DNA of 64,000 nucleotides, from the NCBI RefSeq assembly GCF_035594125.1, contig NW_026973729.1, positions 1 through 64,000 of the forward strand. The letters run 5' to 3'. Positions 24,401 through 38,767 of this stretch are shown one piece after another. The position numbers were made by a program, and so were the translations under genes. Position 1 is the stretch's first letter. Every line of letters begins with the position of its first letter. The notes under the pieces are model-generated. The model saw only the letters and a list, made by a program, of their open reading frames with translations. It did no database searches and was not told the origin of the DNA. The DNA is from Scylla paramamosain (taxonomy: Eukaryota; Arthropoda; Malacostraca; Decapoda; Portunidae).

Positions 24401-27400
24401 GGAGCTCAAAAAAACTTAAAGGCTTAAATTTTCTTGGTAAAAGTTGGTTATATTCCCATGTAATGTGATTGCCCTGCTTTTTAATGCTTTATTGCCTAAC
24501 ACGCTGAAAAACACTAAAAAGACACTTTTCTAGTAATTTCTTTTTTTTTTCCACAGTTTTGCATGTAATTTAGGGTTGGACCACTAAGAATGTGAAAAAA
24601 AACACTCAAAATACACTCATTTCCTAAAATTGTTCTGTTTCTCAATTAAGAGTGTTATTCATGAGTTTCAGCATTTTAGTATCTAAGAAACTTCTCCATA
24701 TATACGAGTTTTGCGTTTTTTGCCTTATGGTTCTTGAAAACTATTAATACATTCATTATACAATTTTCTTGTAATATCCTTTTGTTTCCCAATATAGACT
24801 GCTTTGCATTCATTTTTGCGTTTTTTGTAGGTAACAAGCTCAAAAACACTCAACTTTTTTGTAATGTTATTCTATTTCTTCATATTGGTTGGTTTGCATC
24901 CGTTTTAGCGTTCTACGCTAAAACTGAAAAGACACGTTTTCAGTAATATTGTTGAAATTACTGAAAACACCCAAAGACACGTTTCTTGTAAAGTCGTGTA
25001 ATTTCCCCATATAGGTGGCTTTTCATGCACTTTCAGGTTTCGTACATAACTCCGGAAAAAGCTAAAATCAATTTTTTTGTTTTTTTTTCACATAATTTCT
25101 CAGAATTTTCTCAGAATTTTGGCATCTCGTTACCTATGAAGATGAATAATAAAAAAAAAAATCTATTTTTTTTATTTTTTTTTCTCTATAAAGAGTGTTA
25201 TTTGTGGGTTTTAGATTTTTGGCACTTAAGGAACTTAAAAATACTCACAATACACGATTTTCGTAATGTCCTTTCGTTTCACAAACATAGGGTTCTTTAC
25301 ATGTATTTAAGCGATTTTATAGGTAACATGATCAAAAACAATCAAAATACATGTTTTTGGTAATGTTATTCTGTTTCTTCATAAAGGTTGTTTTGCATGC
25401 GTTTAGCGTTTTGGTATGTAAGGAGTTAAAAAACACTTAAAGGCAAGTTCTTCGTAAAATTTGGTTTTATTCCAATGTAATGTGATTGTTCTGCTTTTTA
25501 GTGTTTTGTTGCATATAGCGCTCAAAAACACCCAAAAGACACTTTTCTGGTAATGTCATTTTTTTCCCCCATAAAGGTAGTTTTGCATGTAATTTGGGAT
25601 TTCGTAACTAAGAATGTGAAAAACACTCAAAATTCACACATTTGGTAAGATAGTTCTGTTTTTCAATTAAAAGTGTTATTCATGAGTTTTAGCGTTTTGG
25701 TATGTAAGAAACTTCTCTATATACACAAGTTTTTCCGTTTTTTGCATTGTGGTTCTTGTGAAACTATAAAACACTCATTATACACGTTTCTCGTAATGTC
25801 CTTTTGCTTCCCAATATAGAGTGCTTTCCATCCATTTGCACGTTTTTTGTAGGTAAAAAGCTAAAAAAAACACTTTTTGGTAATGTTATTCTATTTCTTC
25901 ATATTTGTTGGTTTGCATCCGTTTTAGCGTTTTTCTACGTAAAACACTGAAAAGACACGTTTTCAGTAATTTTGTTTTGTTTTTTTCACATATTGACTAA
26001 CTTCCATATTGTTTATAGTTTTGGTGCCTAACATGCTAGAAAACACTGAAAAGACAGGTTTCTGGTAAAGTCGTTTAACTTCCTTATATAGGTGGCATGC
26101 ACTTTAGCTATAATTAACTTTTTTGATAATGTTCTTTTTTCCACATAAATTACCTGAATTTTAGCAGAATTTAGGCATCTTGGTACCTATGAAAATTAAT
26201 ATAAAAAAAAGCTATTTTTTTTATTTATTTATTTTTTCTCTATAAAGAGTGTTATTTATGGGTTTTAACGTTTTGTTACTTAAGGAATTTAAAAACGGTC
26301 CTAATACACGTTTCTCGTGATGTCCTATCGTTTCCCAAACATAGGGTTCTTTGCATGTATTTAAGCGTTTTTATAGATAACATGATCAAAAGGACTTAAA
26401 ACACATGTTTTTAATAATGTTATTCTGCTTCTTCATTAAGGAGTTTTTTGCATGCGTTTTGGTTTGTAAGGATGTCAAAAACACTTCAAGGCAAGTTCTT
26501 GGTAAAAGTTGGTTTTACTCCCATGTAATGTGATTGCCCTGTTTTTTTTTTTTTTTATAATTTATTGCCTAAAACGCTCAAAAACACTCAAAAGACACTT
26601 CTGGTAATGTCATTTTTTTTCCAACATAGATTCGCGTTCTATTTGGGGTTTTGCTAACTAAGAATCTGAAAAACACTCAAAATACACGCATTTGGTAAGG
26701 TTGTTCTGTTTCTCAATTAATATTGTTATTCATGAGTTTCAGCATATTGGTATCTAAGAAACTTCTTTATATACACGAATTTTTTGCATTTTTTGCCTTG
26801 TAGTTCTTGTGAACCACAGGTTCTTTTGCTTAAAAATAATAAGACACTCATTATACACGTGTCTCGTAATGTCTTTTTGTTTCCCAATAGGGAGTGCTTT
26901 GCATCCATTTTCGCGTTTTTTGTAGGTAACAAGCTCAAAAACACTCAAAATGTACCTTTTTCGTAATGTAGTTTTATTTCTTCTTATTGGTTGGTTTGCA
27001 TCCGTTTAAGCGTTTTTCTACGAAAAACACCGAAAAGACACGTTTTCAGTAATTTTGTTTTACATTCCCATATAGAGTGACGCATGTTATTTACTGTTAT
27101 GGTGCCTAACAAGCTGAAAAACACTCATAAGACAGTTTTCTGGCAAAGACGTTTAATTTCCCCATATAGGTGGCTTTGCATGCACATAACAGTACGAAAA
27201 AAAATCTAAAATTATCTTTTTTGATAATTAACTCATAATTTCCTGAATTTTGCCCAAATTTTGCCAAAAACATGCAAAATGTATGTTTTTGGTAATGTTA
27301 TTCTCTTTCTCCATAAAGTGTGTTTTACATGCGTTTAAGCGTTTTGGTACATAAGGAGCTGAAAACAAAGGCAAGTTCTTCGTAAAAATTTATTTTATTG

Positions 27401-30400
27401 CCATGTAAAGTGATTCCCCTGCTTTTTTAGTGCTCTATTCCCTATCACGCTCAAAAAACACTCAATAGACACTTTTCTTGTAATGTCATTTTTTTCCCAC
27501 ATAAAGCTGGTTTCCCATGCAATTTGTGATTTTAGTAACTAAGAATGTGAAAAGCACTCAAAATACACGCATTTCGTAAAGTTGTTCTGTTTCTCAATTA
27601 AGAGTGTTCATGAGTTTCAGCATTTTGGTATCTAGGAAACTTCTCCATATACACGAGTTTTTGCGTTTTTTGCCTTTTGGTTCTTTTGAACTATAAAACA
27701 TTAATTATACACTTTTCTCGCAATGTCCTTTTGTTTCCCAATATAAAGTGCTTTTTCATCAATTTTCGCGTTTTTTTTTATAGGTAACAAGCTCAAAAAC
27801 ACTCAAAATATATCTTTTTGGTAATGTTTTTCTACTTTTTGATATTGGTTGGTTTGCATTCTTTTTAGCGTCTTTCTACGTAAAACACTGAGAAGACACG
27901 TTTTCAGTAATTTTGTTTTGGTTTGCCATATAGAGTTATAGAGCCATATATAGTTTTTTTATTATTGATCGTTTTGGTGCCTAACATGCTGAAAACACTC
28001 AAAACACAGATTTATAGTAAGGTCGTTTAATTTCCTCATATAGGAGGCTTTGCATGTACTTTACTCTTTGGTACATAACAGTCCGAAAAAAAGCTAAAAT
28101 CAACTTTTTTTTATAATATTCTCTTATCATATACGTAATTGCCCTAATTTTTCCAGAATTTTGGCATCTCGGTACCTATGAAGGTGAATAACAAAAAATT
28201 TATTTATTTATTTATTTATTTTTTTCTAAATAACGAGTGTTATTTGTGGGTTTTAGCTTTTTATTACTTAAGGAACTTTAAAACACTCATAATACACGTT
28301 TCTCGTAGTGTCCTTAAGTTTAGCAAATATGAGGTTCTTTGCATGTATTTAAGCGTTTTTTATATATAACATTATCAAAAACACTCAAAATACATGTTTT
28401 TGGTACTGTTATTCTGTTTCTCCATAAAGTTTGTTTTCCATGCGTTTTAGCGCTTTGGTATATGAGGAGCTCAAAAACACATATTGGCAAGTTCTTGGTA
28501 AAAATTGGTGGTTATTCCTATGTAATGTGATTGCCCTGCTATTTAGTACTTCATTGCCTAAGATGCTGAAAAACAATTAAAACACACTTCTCGTAATGTC
28601 ATTTTTTTCCCTCATAAAGCTAGGTTCACATGCTATTTAGGGCATTGCTAACTAGGAATATGAAAAACACTCAAAAAACATGCATTTGCTAAGGTTGTTC
28701 TGTTTCTCAATTAAGATTGTTATTCATGAGTTTCATCATTTTTGTATCTAAAAAACTTCTTTATATACACGAGTTTTTGCGTTTTTCTACGTAAAACACT
28801 GAGAAGATACATTTTCAGTAATTTTGTTTTGGATTCCCATATAGAGTGAGTTCCTTATTATTTATCGTTTTGGTGCCTAACATGCTGAAAAACATTCAAA
28901 AGACAGATTTCTGTTAAGGTCGTTTAATTTCCTCATATAGGAGGCTTTGCATGCACTTTAGGGTTTGGTACATAACATTCCGAAAAAAATGGTATAATTA
29001 ACTTTTTTGATAATATTCTTTGGTTCATAAAATTTTCCTGAATTTTCCCAGAATTTTGACATCTCAGTACCTATGAAGATGAAAATAAAAAATTCCTATT
29101 TTTTTTCTAAATAAAGAGTGTTATTTGTGGTACTTAGGGAACTTAAAAAAAACACTCATAATTCACGTTTTTCGTAATGTCCTTCTGTTTCCCAAACATA
29201 ATGTTCTTTGCATGTATTTAAGCGTTTTTTAGAGATAACATGATAAAAAACACCCAAATTACATGTTTTTGGTAATGTTATTCTGTTTCTCCATAAAGTT
29301 TGTTTTGCATGCGTTTTAGCGGTTTTGTATATAAGGAGCTCAAAAACATTTAAAGGCAAGTTCTTGGTAAAAATTGGTTTTATTCCAATGAAAAGTGATT
29401 GCCCTGCTTTTTAGTGCTTTATTGCCTATCACGCTCAAAAACATTCAAAGGACATTTTTCTAGAAATGTCATGTTTTCCCATATAAATCTGGTTTCGTAT
29501 GAAATTTGCGTTTTTAGTAACTAAGAATATGAAAAAACACTTAAAATATATGTTTTTGGTAATATTATTCTGTTTCACCATAAAGAGTGTTTTGCATAAG
29601 TTTTAGTGTTTTGGTATATAAGGAGCTCAAAAAACACTTAAAGGCAAGTTCTTAGTAAATATTCGTTTTCCTCGAATGTAATGTGATTGCCTTCCTTTTT
29701 AGTGCTTTATTGCCTATCACGCTCAAAAACACTCAAAAGACACTTTACTGGTAAAGTCTTTTTTTTTTTTTCCCACAAATCTATTTTCCCATACAATTTG
29801 AGGTTTTGGTAACTAAGAATGTGAAAAGCACTCAAAATACACGCATTTATTAAGGTTGTTCTGTTTCTGAATTAGGAGTGTTATACATGAGTTTCAGCAT
29901 TTTTGTATTTAGGAAACCTCTCCATATACACGAGATTTTGTGTTTTTTGCCTTGTGGTTCTTTTGAACTATAAAACACTCATTATACACTTTTCTTGCAA
30001 TGTCCTTTTGTTTTTCAATATAGAGTGCTTTGCATCAATTTTCGCGTTTTTTGTAGGTAATAAGCTCAAAAAGACTCAAAATATACCTTTTTAGTAACGT
30101 TTTTCTATTTCTTTATATTGGTTGCTCTGCATCCGTTTTAGCGTTTTTCTACGTAAAACACTGAGAAGACATGTTTTCAGTAACTTTGTTTTGGATCCCC
30201 ATATAGAGGTGAGTTCTTTATTATTTATCGTTTTGGTGCTTAACATGCTAAAAAACACTTAAAACACACATTTCTGGTAAGGTCGTAAAATTTCTTCATT
30301 TAGGAGGCTTTGCATGCACTTTAGGGTTTGGTACATAAGAGTTCGAAAAAAAAAAGCTGAAATTAACTTTTTTTATAATATTCTTTTATCATACGATTGC

Positions 30401-31368
30401 CCTGAATTTTCCCAGAATTTTGGCATCTCGGTACTATGAAGATGAATAACAAAAAAAAAAAAAAAAAAAATCCAATTTCTTATATATTTTTTTTATTTTC
30501 TATTTTCTAAATAAAGAGTGTTATTTGTGAGTTTTAGCTTTTTGGTACTTAAAGAAATTAAAAAAAAAACACTCATAATACACGTTTCTCGTAATGTCCT
30601 TTTGTTTCCCAAACATAATGTTCTTTGCATGTATTTAAGCGTTTTTATAGATAAGATGATAAAAAAACGCTCAAAATATATGTTTTTGGTAATATTATTC
30701 TGTTTCTCCATAAAGTTTGTTTTGCATGCGTTAAAGCGGTTTGTTATATAAGGAGCTCAAAAACATTTAAAGGCAAGTTTTTGGTATAAATTGGTGTTAT
30801 TCTAATGTAATTTCATTGCCGTGCTTTTTAGTGCTTTATTGCCTATCACGCTCAAAAACACTTAAAAGACACTTTTCTGGTAATGTCATTTTTTTCTCAC
30901 ATAAAGGTGGTATTGCATGCAATTTGGGGTTTTGGTAACTAAGAATGTGAAAAAGCACTCAAAATACACGCATTTAGTAAGGTTGTTCTGTTTGTCAATT
31001 AAGAGTGTTATTCATGAGTTTCAGCATTTTGGTATCTAGGAACATTCTCCATATACAAGAGTTTTTGTGTTTTTTGCCTTTCGGTTCGTTTGATCTATAA
31101 AAAAAACTCATTATACACTTTTCTTGCAAAGTCCTTTTTTTTTCTTATATAGAGTGATTTGCATCAATTTTCCCGTTTTTTTTTTGTAGGTAACAAGCAC
31201 AAAAACACTCAAAATATACCTTTTTGGTAATGTTTTTCTATTTGTTGATATTGGTTGATTTGCATCCGTTTCAGCGTTCTTCTACGTAAAACACTGAAAA
31301 GACACGTTTTCAGCAATTTTGTTTTGGATTCTCATATAGGGTGAGTTCCTTATTATTTATCGTTTTGG

Positions 31369-31414
31369 TGCTGAAAAACACTCAAAAAACATGCTGAAAA
31401 ACACTCAAAAAACA
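31369..31414 (+). repeat. 23-bp tandem duplication at the m7/m8 border
   Basis: The unit TGCTGAAAAACACTCAAAA plus four more bases (AACA) is present twice in succession. Other HOR copies have it once. It lies exactly at a monomer start, consistent with slippage between A-rich monomer heads. Confidence 0.8.
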
Positions 31415-34400
31415 TATTTCTGGTAAGGTCGTTTAATTTCCTCATATAGGAGTCTTTGGATGCACTTTAGGGTTTGGTATATAACAATCCGAAAAAAAAG
31501 CTAAAATTAACTTTTTTGATAATTTTCTTTTATCATATAATAGCCCTTAATTTTCCCAGATTTTTTAACTCTCGGTACCTATGAAGATGAATAAAAAAAA
31601 AAAAAAAATCCTATTTTTTTTATTTTCTTACTTTTTTTTTTTTCTAAATAAAGAGTGTTATTTGTGGGTATTATCTTTTTGGTACTTAAGGAACTTAAAA
31701 ACACTTATAATACACATTTCTCCATTCGTTTCGCAAACATATGGTTCTTTATACGTATTTAAGCGTTTTTATAGATAACATGATCAAAACCCAAGAAAAT
31801 ATATTTTTTTGGTAATTTTATTCTGTTTCTCCATAAAAGGAGTTTTCCATGCGTTTTAGCGTTTTGGTATGTAATGAGCTCAAAAACACTTAAAGGCAAG
31901 TTCTTGGTAAAAGTTGTTTTTATTCCCATGTCATGTTATTACCCTACTTTTTAGTGCTTTATTGCCTAACACGCTCAAAACACTCAAAAGATACTTTTCT
32001 GATAATATCATTTATTTCCCACATAAAGCTAGTTTTGCATGGAATTTGGGAATTTCGTAACTAAGAATGTGAAAAAAAAACTCAAAACACAGCCATTAAT
32101 AAGGTTTTCCTATTTTTTTAATTAAAAGTGTTATTCATGAGTTTCAGCATTTTGGTATGTAAGAAACTTCTTTATGTACACGAGTTTTTTTATTTTTTTA
32201 CCTCGGTTTTACGGTCGGTTTACCTGGTTCTTGTCAACCTATAAAACACTCATACACGTTTCTCTTAATGTCCTTTTCTTTGCCAATATAAAGTGCTTTC
32301 CATCCATTTTTTGCTTTTTTTGTAGGTAACAAGCTCAAAAACACATCAAAATATGTCTTTTTGGTAATGTTATACTATTTCTTCTTATTGGTTGGTTTAC
32401 ATCCGTTTTAGTGTTTTTTTAAGTAAATCACTGAAAAGGCACGTATTCAGTAATATTGTTGAAATTGCTGAAAAACACTCAAAAGACAGGTTTCTGGTAA
32501 AGTCGTGTAATTTCCCCATATAGGTGGATTTGCATGCACTTCAGGGTTTGTAACTCCGGAAAAAGGCTAAAATTATTTTTTTATAAAGATTTTTTTTTAC
32601 AAAATTTCCATGAATTTTGCCAGAATTTTGGCATCTCGGTACCTATGAAGATGAACAACAAAAAAAAAAGTTTTTTTTTCTCTCTATAAGGAGTGTTATT
32701 TGTGGGTTTTAGCTTTTTGGTACTTAAGGAACTTGAAAACACTCATAATACACGATTTTCGTAATGTCCTTTTGTTATACAAACATAGGGTCCTTTACAT
32801 GTATTTAAGCGTTTTTATAGGTTACATGATAAAAAAAAACTCAAAATACATGTTTTTGGTAATGTTATTCTGTTTCTCCATAAAGTGTGTTTTGCATGCG
32901 TTTTAGCGATTTGGTATTTAAGGAGTTAAAAAACACTTAAAGGCAAGTTCTTCGTAAAAGTTGGTTTTATTCCCATGTAATGTGATTGTTCTGCTTTTTA
33001 GTGCTTTGTTGCATATCAAGCTCAAAAACACTAAAAAGACACTTTTCTGGTAATATCATTTTTTTTTCCCACATAAAGCTAGTTTCGCATGTAATTTGGG
33101 ATTTTCGTAACTAAGAATGTGAAAAACACTAAAAAAAAACACACATTTGGTAAGGTAGTCCTGTCTTTCAATTAAAAGTGTTATTCATGCATTTCAGCAT
33201 TTTGGTATGTAAAAAACTTCTCTATATACACGAATTTTTGCGTTTTTTGCCTTATGGTTTTTCGTAATGTTCTTTTGTTTCCCAATATAGAGTGATTTCC
33301 ATCCATTTTCGCATTTTTTGTAGGTAACAAGCTGAAAAATACTCAAAACATATCTTTTTGGTAATGTTATTGTATTTCTTCATATTGGTTGGCTTGCATC
33401 CGTTTTAGCGTTTTTCTTCGTAAATCACTGAAAAGACACGTTTTCAGTAGTATTGTTCAAATTGCTGGAAAAAACACTTAAAAGACAGATTTCTGGTAAA
33501 GTCGTGTAATTTCCCCATATAGGTGGCTTTGCATGCACTTCTCGGTTTGGTACATAATTCCGGAAAAAAGCTAAAAAAAATTTTTATAATGTGTTTTTTA
33601 CATAATTTCCCTGAATTTTGCCAGAATTTTGGCATCTTCATACCTATTTAGATAAATAAATTAAAAAAAAATCTATTTTTTTAGATATTTATTTTTTCTC
33701 TATTTGTGGGTTTTTGTTTTTTGGTACTTAAGGAACTTAAAAACAATCATAATATACGATTTTCGTAATGTCCTTTCGTTTCACAGACATAGGGTTCTTT
33801 GCATGTATTTAAGCGTTTTTATAAGTAACATGATCAAAAACACTCAAAATAATGTAACAAAATAATGTATAAATGTAATTTGGGATTTTCGTAACTAAGA
33901 ATGTGAAAAACACTCAAAATACACACATTTGGAAAGGTAGTTCTGTTTCTCAATTAAAAGTGTTATTCATGAGTTTTAGCATTTTGGTATGTAAGAAACT
34001 TCTCTATATACACGAGTTTTTGCGTTTTTTGTCTTGTGGTTCTTGTGAAACTATAAAACAATAATTATACACGTTTCCCTAAATGTCCTTTTTTCTTCCC
34101 AATGTAGAGTGCTTTTATATCCATTTTCGCGTTTTTTTGTAGGTAAAAAGCCCCAAAACACGTTTTGGTAATCTTATTGTATTTCTTCATATTCGTTGCT
34201 TTGCATCCGTTTTAGCGTTTTTTCTACGTAAAACGCTGAAAAGACACGTTTTCAGTATTTTTGTTTTGGATTCACATATTGACTGACTTCCATGACTGAA
34301 AAGACAGGTTTCTGGTAAAGTCGTTTAATTTCCTCATATAGGTGGCTTTTGCATGCACTTTAAGGTTTGGTAAATAACAATCCGAAAAAAAAGCTATAAT

Positions 34401-35033
34401 TAACTTTTTTGATAATGTTCTTTTTTCCACATAAATTCCCTGAATTTTGGCAGAATTTTTTATTTTTTTCTATTTTTTTCTCTTTAAAGAGTGTTATTTG
34501 TGGGTTTTAACGTTTTGGTACTTCAAAACAGTCATAATACACCTTTTTTGTAATGTCCTTTCGTTTCCCAAAGATAGGGTTCTTTGCATGTATTTAAGCG
34601 TTTTTATAGGTAACATGATCAAAAACACTTAAAACACATGTTTTTTGTAATGTTTTTTCTGCTTCTCCATAAAGGAGTGTTTTGCATGCGTTTTAGCGTT
34701 TTGGTATGTAAGGAGCTCAAAAACACATAATGGCAAGTTCTTGGTCAAAGTTGGTTTTATTCCCATGTAATGTGATTGCCCTACTTTCTAGTGCTTTATT
34801 GCCAAACACGCTCAAAAACACTCAAAAGACACTTCTGGTAATGTCATTTTTTTCTCACATAAAGCTAGTTTCGCATGCTTTTTGGGATTTTGCTAACTAA
34901 CAATGTGAAAAACAATGAAAATACACGCTTTTGGTAAGATTGTTCTGTTTCTCAATTAAGACTGTTATTCATGAGTTTCAGCATTTGGTATCTAAGAAAC
35001 TTCTTTATATACACAAGTTTTTGCGCTTTTTGC

Positions 35034-35057
35034 CTTGTGGTTCTTGTGAACCACAAG
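35034..35057. repeat. Perfect 10-bp inverted repeat, lineage D copy
   Basis: Same arms and loop as at 21,443-21,466. A related copy about 15.65 kb downstream at 50,687 has its first arm base changed (GTTGTGGTTC), so its stem is nine pairs. Confidence 0.85.
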
Positions 35058-36994
35058 TTCTTTTGCTCGAAAATAATAAGACACGTTTCTCGTAATGTCC
35101 TTTTCTTTCCCAATAGGGAGTGCTTTGCATCCATTTTCACCTTTTTTGTAGGTAACCAGCTCAAAAATACTGAAAATATAGTTTTTTTGTAATGTTATTC
35201 TATTTTTTTTTTTTCATATTGGTTGAATTGCATCCGTTTTAGCGTTTTTCTACGTAAAACACCGAAAAGACACGTTTTCAGTAATTTTGTTTTGGATTCC
35301 CATATAGAGTGAGTTCCATGTTATTTATCGTTTTGGTGCCTAACAAGCTGAAAAACACTCATAAGACAGTTTTCTGGCAAAGACGTTTGATTTCTCCATA
35401 TAGGTGGCTTTGCATGCACTTTATGGTTTGCTACATAACAGTCGAGAAAAAAAAGCTAAAATTAACTTTTTTTATAATGTTCTTATTTCAGAAAATTTCA
35501 TGAATTTTGCTTGAATTTTGGCACCTCGGTACCTGTGAAGATGAATAATAAAGAAAAAAAATATCGTATTTTTTTATTTATTCATTTATTTTTTCTCAAT
35601 AGAGAGTTATTTGTGGCTTTTAGCTTTTTGGTACTTAATGAATTTAAAAATACTCATAATACACGTTTCTCGTAATGTCCTTTCGTTTCCCACAAATAGG
35701 GTTCTTAGCATGTATTTAAGCGTTTTTATTGGTAACATGATCAAAAACACTAAAAATACATGTTTTTGGCAATGTTATTCTGTTTCTCCATAAAGTGTGT
35801 TTTCCATGCGTTTTAGCGTTTTGGTATATAAGTAGCTCAAAAACACTTAAAGGCAAGTTCTTGGTAAACATTGGTTTTATTCCCATGTAACGTGATTGCC
35901 CTTCTTTTTAGTGCTTTTCTGCCTATCACGCTCAAAAACACTCAATAGACACTTTTCTGAAAATGTTTTTTTTTTTTTTTTTTACCACATAAAACTGGTT
36001 TCGCAATCAATTTGGGTTTTGGGTAACTAAGAATGTGAAAAGCACTCAAAATACACGCATTTAGTAAGGTTTTTCTGTTTCTCAATTAAGAGTGTTATTC
36101 ATGAATTTCGGCATTTTGGTATCTAGGAAACTAGCTAGTTTCGCATGTAATTTGTGATTTTCGTAACTAAGAATGTGAAAAACACTCAAAATACACACAT
36201 TTGGTAAGGTAATTCTGTTTCTCAATTAAAAGTGTTATTCATGTTTCATAATTTTTGTATCTAAGAAACTTCTCTAGGTACAGGGGTTTTTGCGTTTTTT
36301 GCCTTTTGGTTCTTGTGGAACTATAAAACACTCATTATACACGTTTCTCAGAATGTCCTTTTGTTTTGCAATACTTTGCATCCATTTTTGCATTTTTTTT
36401 TAGGTAACAAGCTCAAAAACATTCAAAATATACATTTTTGGTAATGTTATTCTATTTCTTCATATTGGTTGGTTTGTATCCTTTTTAGCGTTTTTTTTTT
36501 ACGTAAAACACTGAAAAGGCACGTTTTCAGTAATTTTTTTTGGATTCCCATATTGATTGACTTCTATGTTATTATCGTTTTGGTGCCTAACATACTGAAA
36601 AACACTCAAAAGTAAGGTTTCTCTTAAAGTCGTTTAATTTCCTCATGTAGGTGGCTTTGCATTCACTTAAGAGTTTGGTACATAAAATTCCGAAAAAAAA
36701 GTTAAAATTAACTTTTTTGATAATATTTTTTTATCACATAATTGCACAGAATTTTCCCAGAATTTTGGCATCTCGGTATCTATGAAGATGAATAAAAAAA
36801 AAAAAAATAGCTGTTTTTTTATATATTTATTTATTTTTTCTTGATAAAGAGTGTTATTTGTGGGTTCTAGTTTTTTGGTTCTGAAGGAATTTAAAAACAC
36901 GTTTCTCGTAATAAATGTTTCTCGTAATGTCCTTTCGTTTCCCAAACATAGGGTTCTTTGCATGTATTTTCGCGTTTTTATAGGTAGCATGATC

Positions 36995-38097
36995 AAAAAC
37001 ACTCAAAATACATGTTTTTGGTAATGTTATTCTAATTTTCCATAAAGGGTGTTTTGCATTTGTGTTAGCGTTTTGGTAAGTAAGGAGCTCAAAAAAACTT
37101 AAAGGCATGTTCTTGGTAAAAGTTGGTTTCATTTCATGTAATGTTATTGCCCTGCTTTTTAGTGCTTTATTGCCTAACACGCTCAAAAACATTCAAAGTC
37201 AATTTTCTGGTAATGTTTTTTCTTACCAACATAAAGCTAGTTTTACATGCAATTTGGGTTTTTGGTAAATAAGAATGTGAAAAACACTCAAAATACACGC
37301 ATTTCGTAAGGTTATTATGTTTCTTATTTAAGAGTGTTATTCATGAGTACCAGCATTTTGGTAACTAAGAAACTTCTCCATATACACGAGTTTCTGCATT
37401 TTATGCCTTGTGGTTCTTGTAAAAATTATAAAACTCTCATTATTCACGTTTCTCGTAATGTCCTTTTGTTTCCCAATATAGAGTGCTTTGCATCCTTTTT
37501 CGTGTTTTTTGTAGGTAACAAGATTAAAAACACTCAAAATATACCATTTTTGTAATATTCTATTTCTTCATATTTGTTGGTTTGCATCCGTTTTAGCGTT
37601 TTTCTACCTAAAACACAGAAAATACACGTTTTCCGTATTTTGTTTTGGATTCTCTTATAGAGTGACTTCCATATTATTTATCGTTTTGATGCCTAAGAAG
37701 CTGAAAATCACTCAAAAGATAGGTTTCTGGTAAAGTCGTTTAATTTCCTCATATAGGTGGCTTTGTATGCACTTTAAGGTTTGGTAAATAACAGTCCGTA
37801 AAAAAGCTAAAATTAACTTTTTTGATAATGATCTTTTATCACATAATTGCCCTGAATTTTGCCTGAATTTTGGCATCTCGGTACCTATGAAGATGAATAA
37901 AAAAAATAAAAAAAAATTCCTGTTTTTCTATTTATCTATTTTTTTTTCTGAATAAAGTGTGTTACTTGTGGGTTTTAGCTTTTTGGTTCTTAAGGAACTG
38001 GAAAACACTCATAATACACGTTTCTCCAATATCCTTTTCTTTCCCAAACATAAGGTTCTTTGCATGTATTTAAGCGTTTTTTATAGATAACATGATT
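36995..38097 (+). repeat. Representative complete HOR unit (m1-m11), 1,103 bp
   Basis: A clean copy used here to define the unit. Approximate monomer starts: m1 36,995; m2 37,091; m3 37,185; m4 37,280; m5 37,430; m6 37,526; m7 37,619; m8 37,704; m9 37,800; m10 37,896; m11 38,002; next m1 38,098. Nine monomers are 85-96 bp. m10 is 106 bp and holds an A-run followed by TTTA-type runs. m4 is about 150 bp and looks like one full monomer plus a half-deleted one, the extra half beginning near CCATATACACGAG. Diagnostic tags are: m2 GGCAAGTTCTTGG, m3 CCCACATAAAGCTAG, m4 ACACGCATTTAGTAAGG, m5 CATTATACACGTTTCTCG, m6 CATATTGGTTGG, m7 GACACGTTTTCAGTAA, m8 CATATAGGTGGCTTTGC, m9 GGCATCTCGG, m10 GTTATTTGTGGG, m11 CATAATACACGTTTCTCG. 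The same order is seen throughout, which is what makes this a higher-order repeat and not a simple tandem array. Confidence 0.9.
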
Positions 38098-38710
38098 AAA
38101 AAACACTTAAGATACCTGTTGTTGGTTATGTTATTTTCTTTCTATATAAAGTGTGTTTTGCATTCGTTTTAGCTCATATAAGGAGCTGAAAAACACTTAA
38201 AGGCAAGTTCTTGTTAAACGTTGGTTTTATTCCATGTGATGTGATTGCCCTACTTTTTAGTCCTTTATTTCCTAACACTCTCAAAAACACTCAAAAGACA
38301 CTTTTCTGGTAATGTCATTTTTTCCCACATAAAGCTATATTTGCATGTAATTTCGTTTTTTTTTTTAACTAAGAATGTGAAATAACACTCAAAATACACG
38401 AATTAGTAAGCTTGTTCTGTTTTTCTATTAAGAGTTTTATTAAGAGTTTCAGCATTTTGGTATCTAAGAAACTTCTACATATATACGAGTTTTTGTGTTT
38501 TTTGCCTTGTGTATCTTGTGAAAGTATAAAACACTCATTATACACGTTTCTCGTAATGTCCTTTTGTTTCCAAATATAGAGTGCTTTGCATGCATTTTCG
38601 CGTTATTTTGTAGGTAATAAGTTCAAAAACACTCAAAATATACGTTTTTGGGGATGTTTTTCTATTTCTTCGTATTGGTTGGTTTGCATCCGTTTTAGCG
38701 TTTTTCTACG

Positions 38711-38767
38711 CTGAGAGTTTTTACGAGTTTTTACGACTCTACGCTGAGAGTCTACGCAGAGTTTTTA
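38711..38767. repeat. Complex filler insertion with internal direct and inverted repeats
   Basis: Where the related copy at about 54,415 reads TTTTTCTACGTAAAACACTG, this copy has about 57 extra bases between CTACG and ACACTGAG. The insert repeats CTACGCTGAGAG twice, repeats GAGTTTTTACG in part, and contains ACTCT/AGAGT reversals. Every piece resembles the adjacent m6/m7 text. This looks like templated filler at a repaired break and is not a mobile element. Confidence 0.8.
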
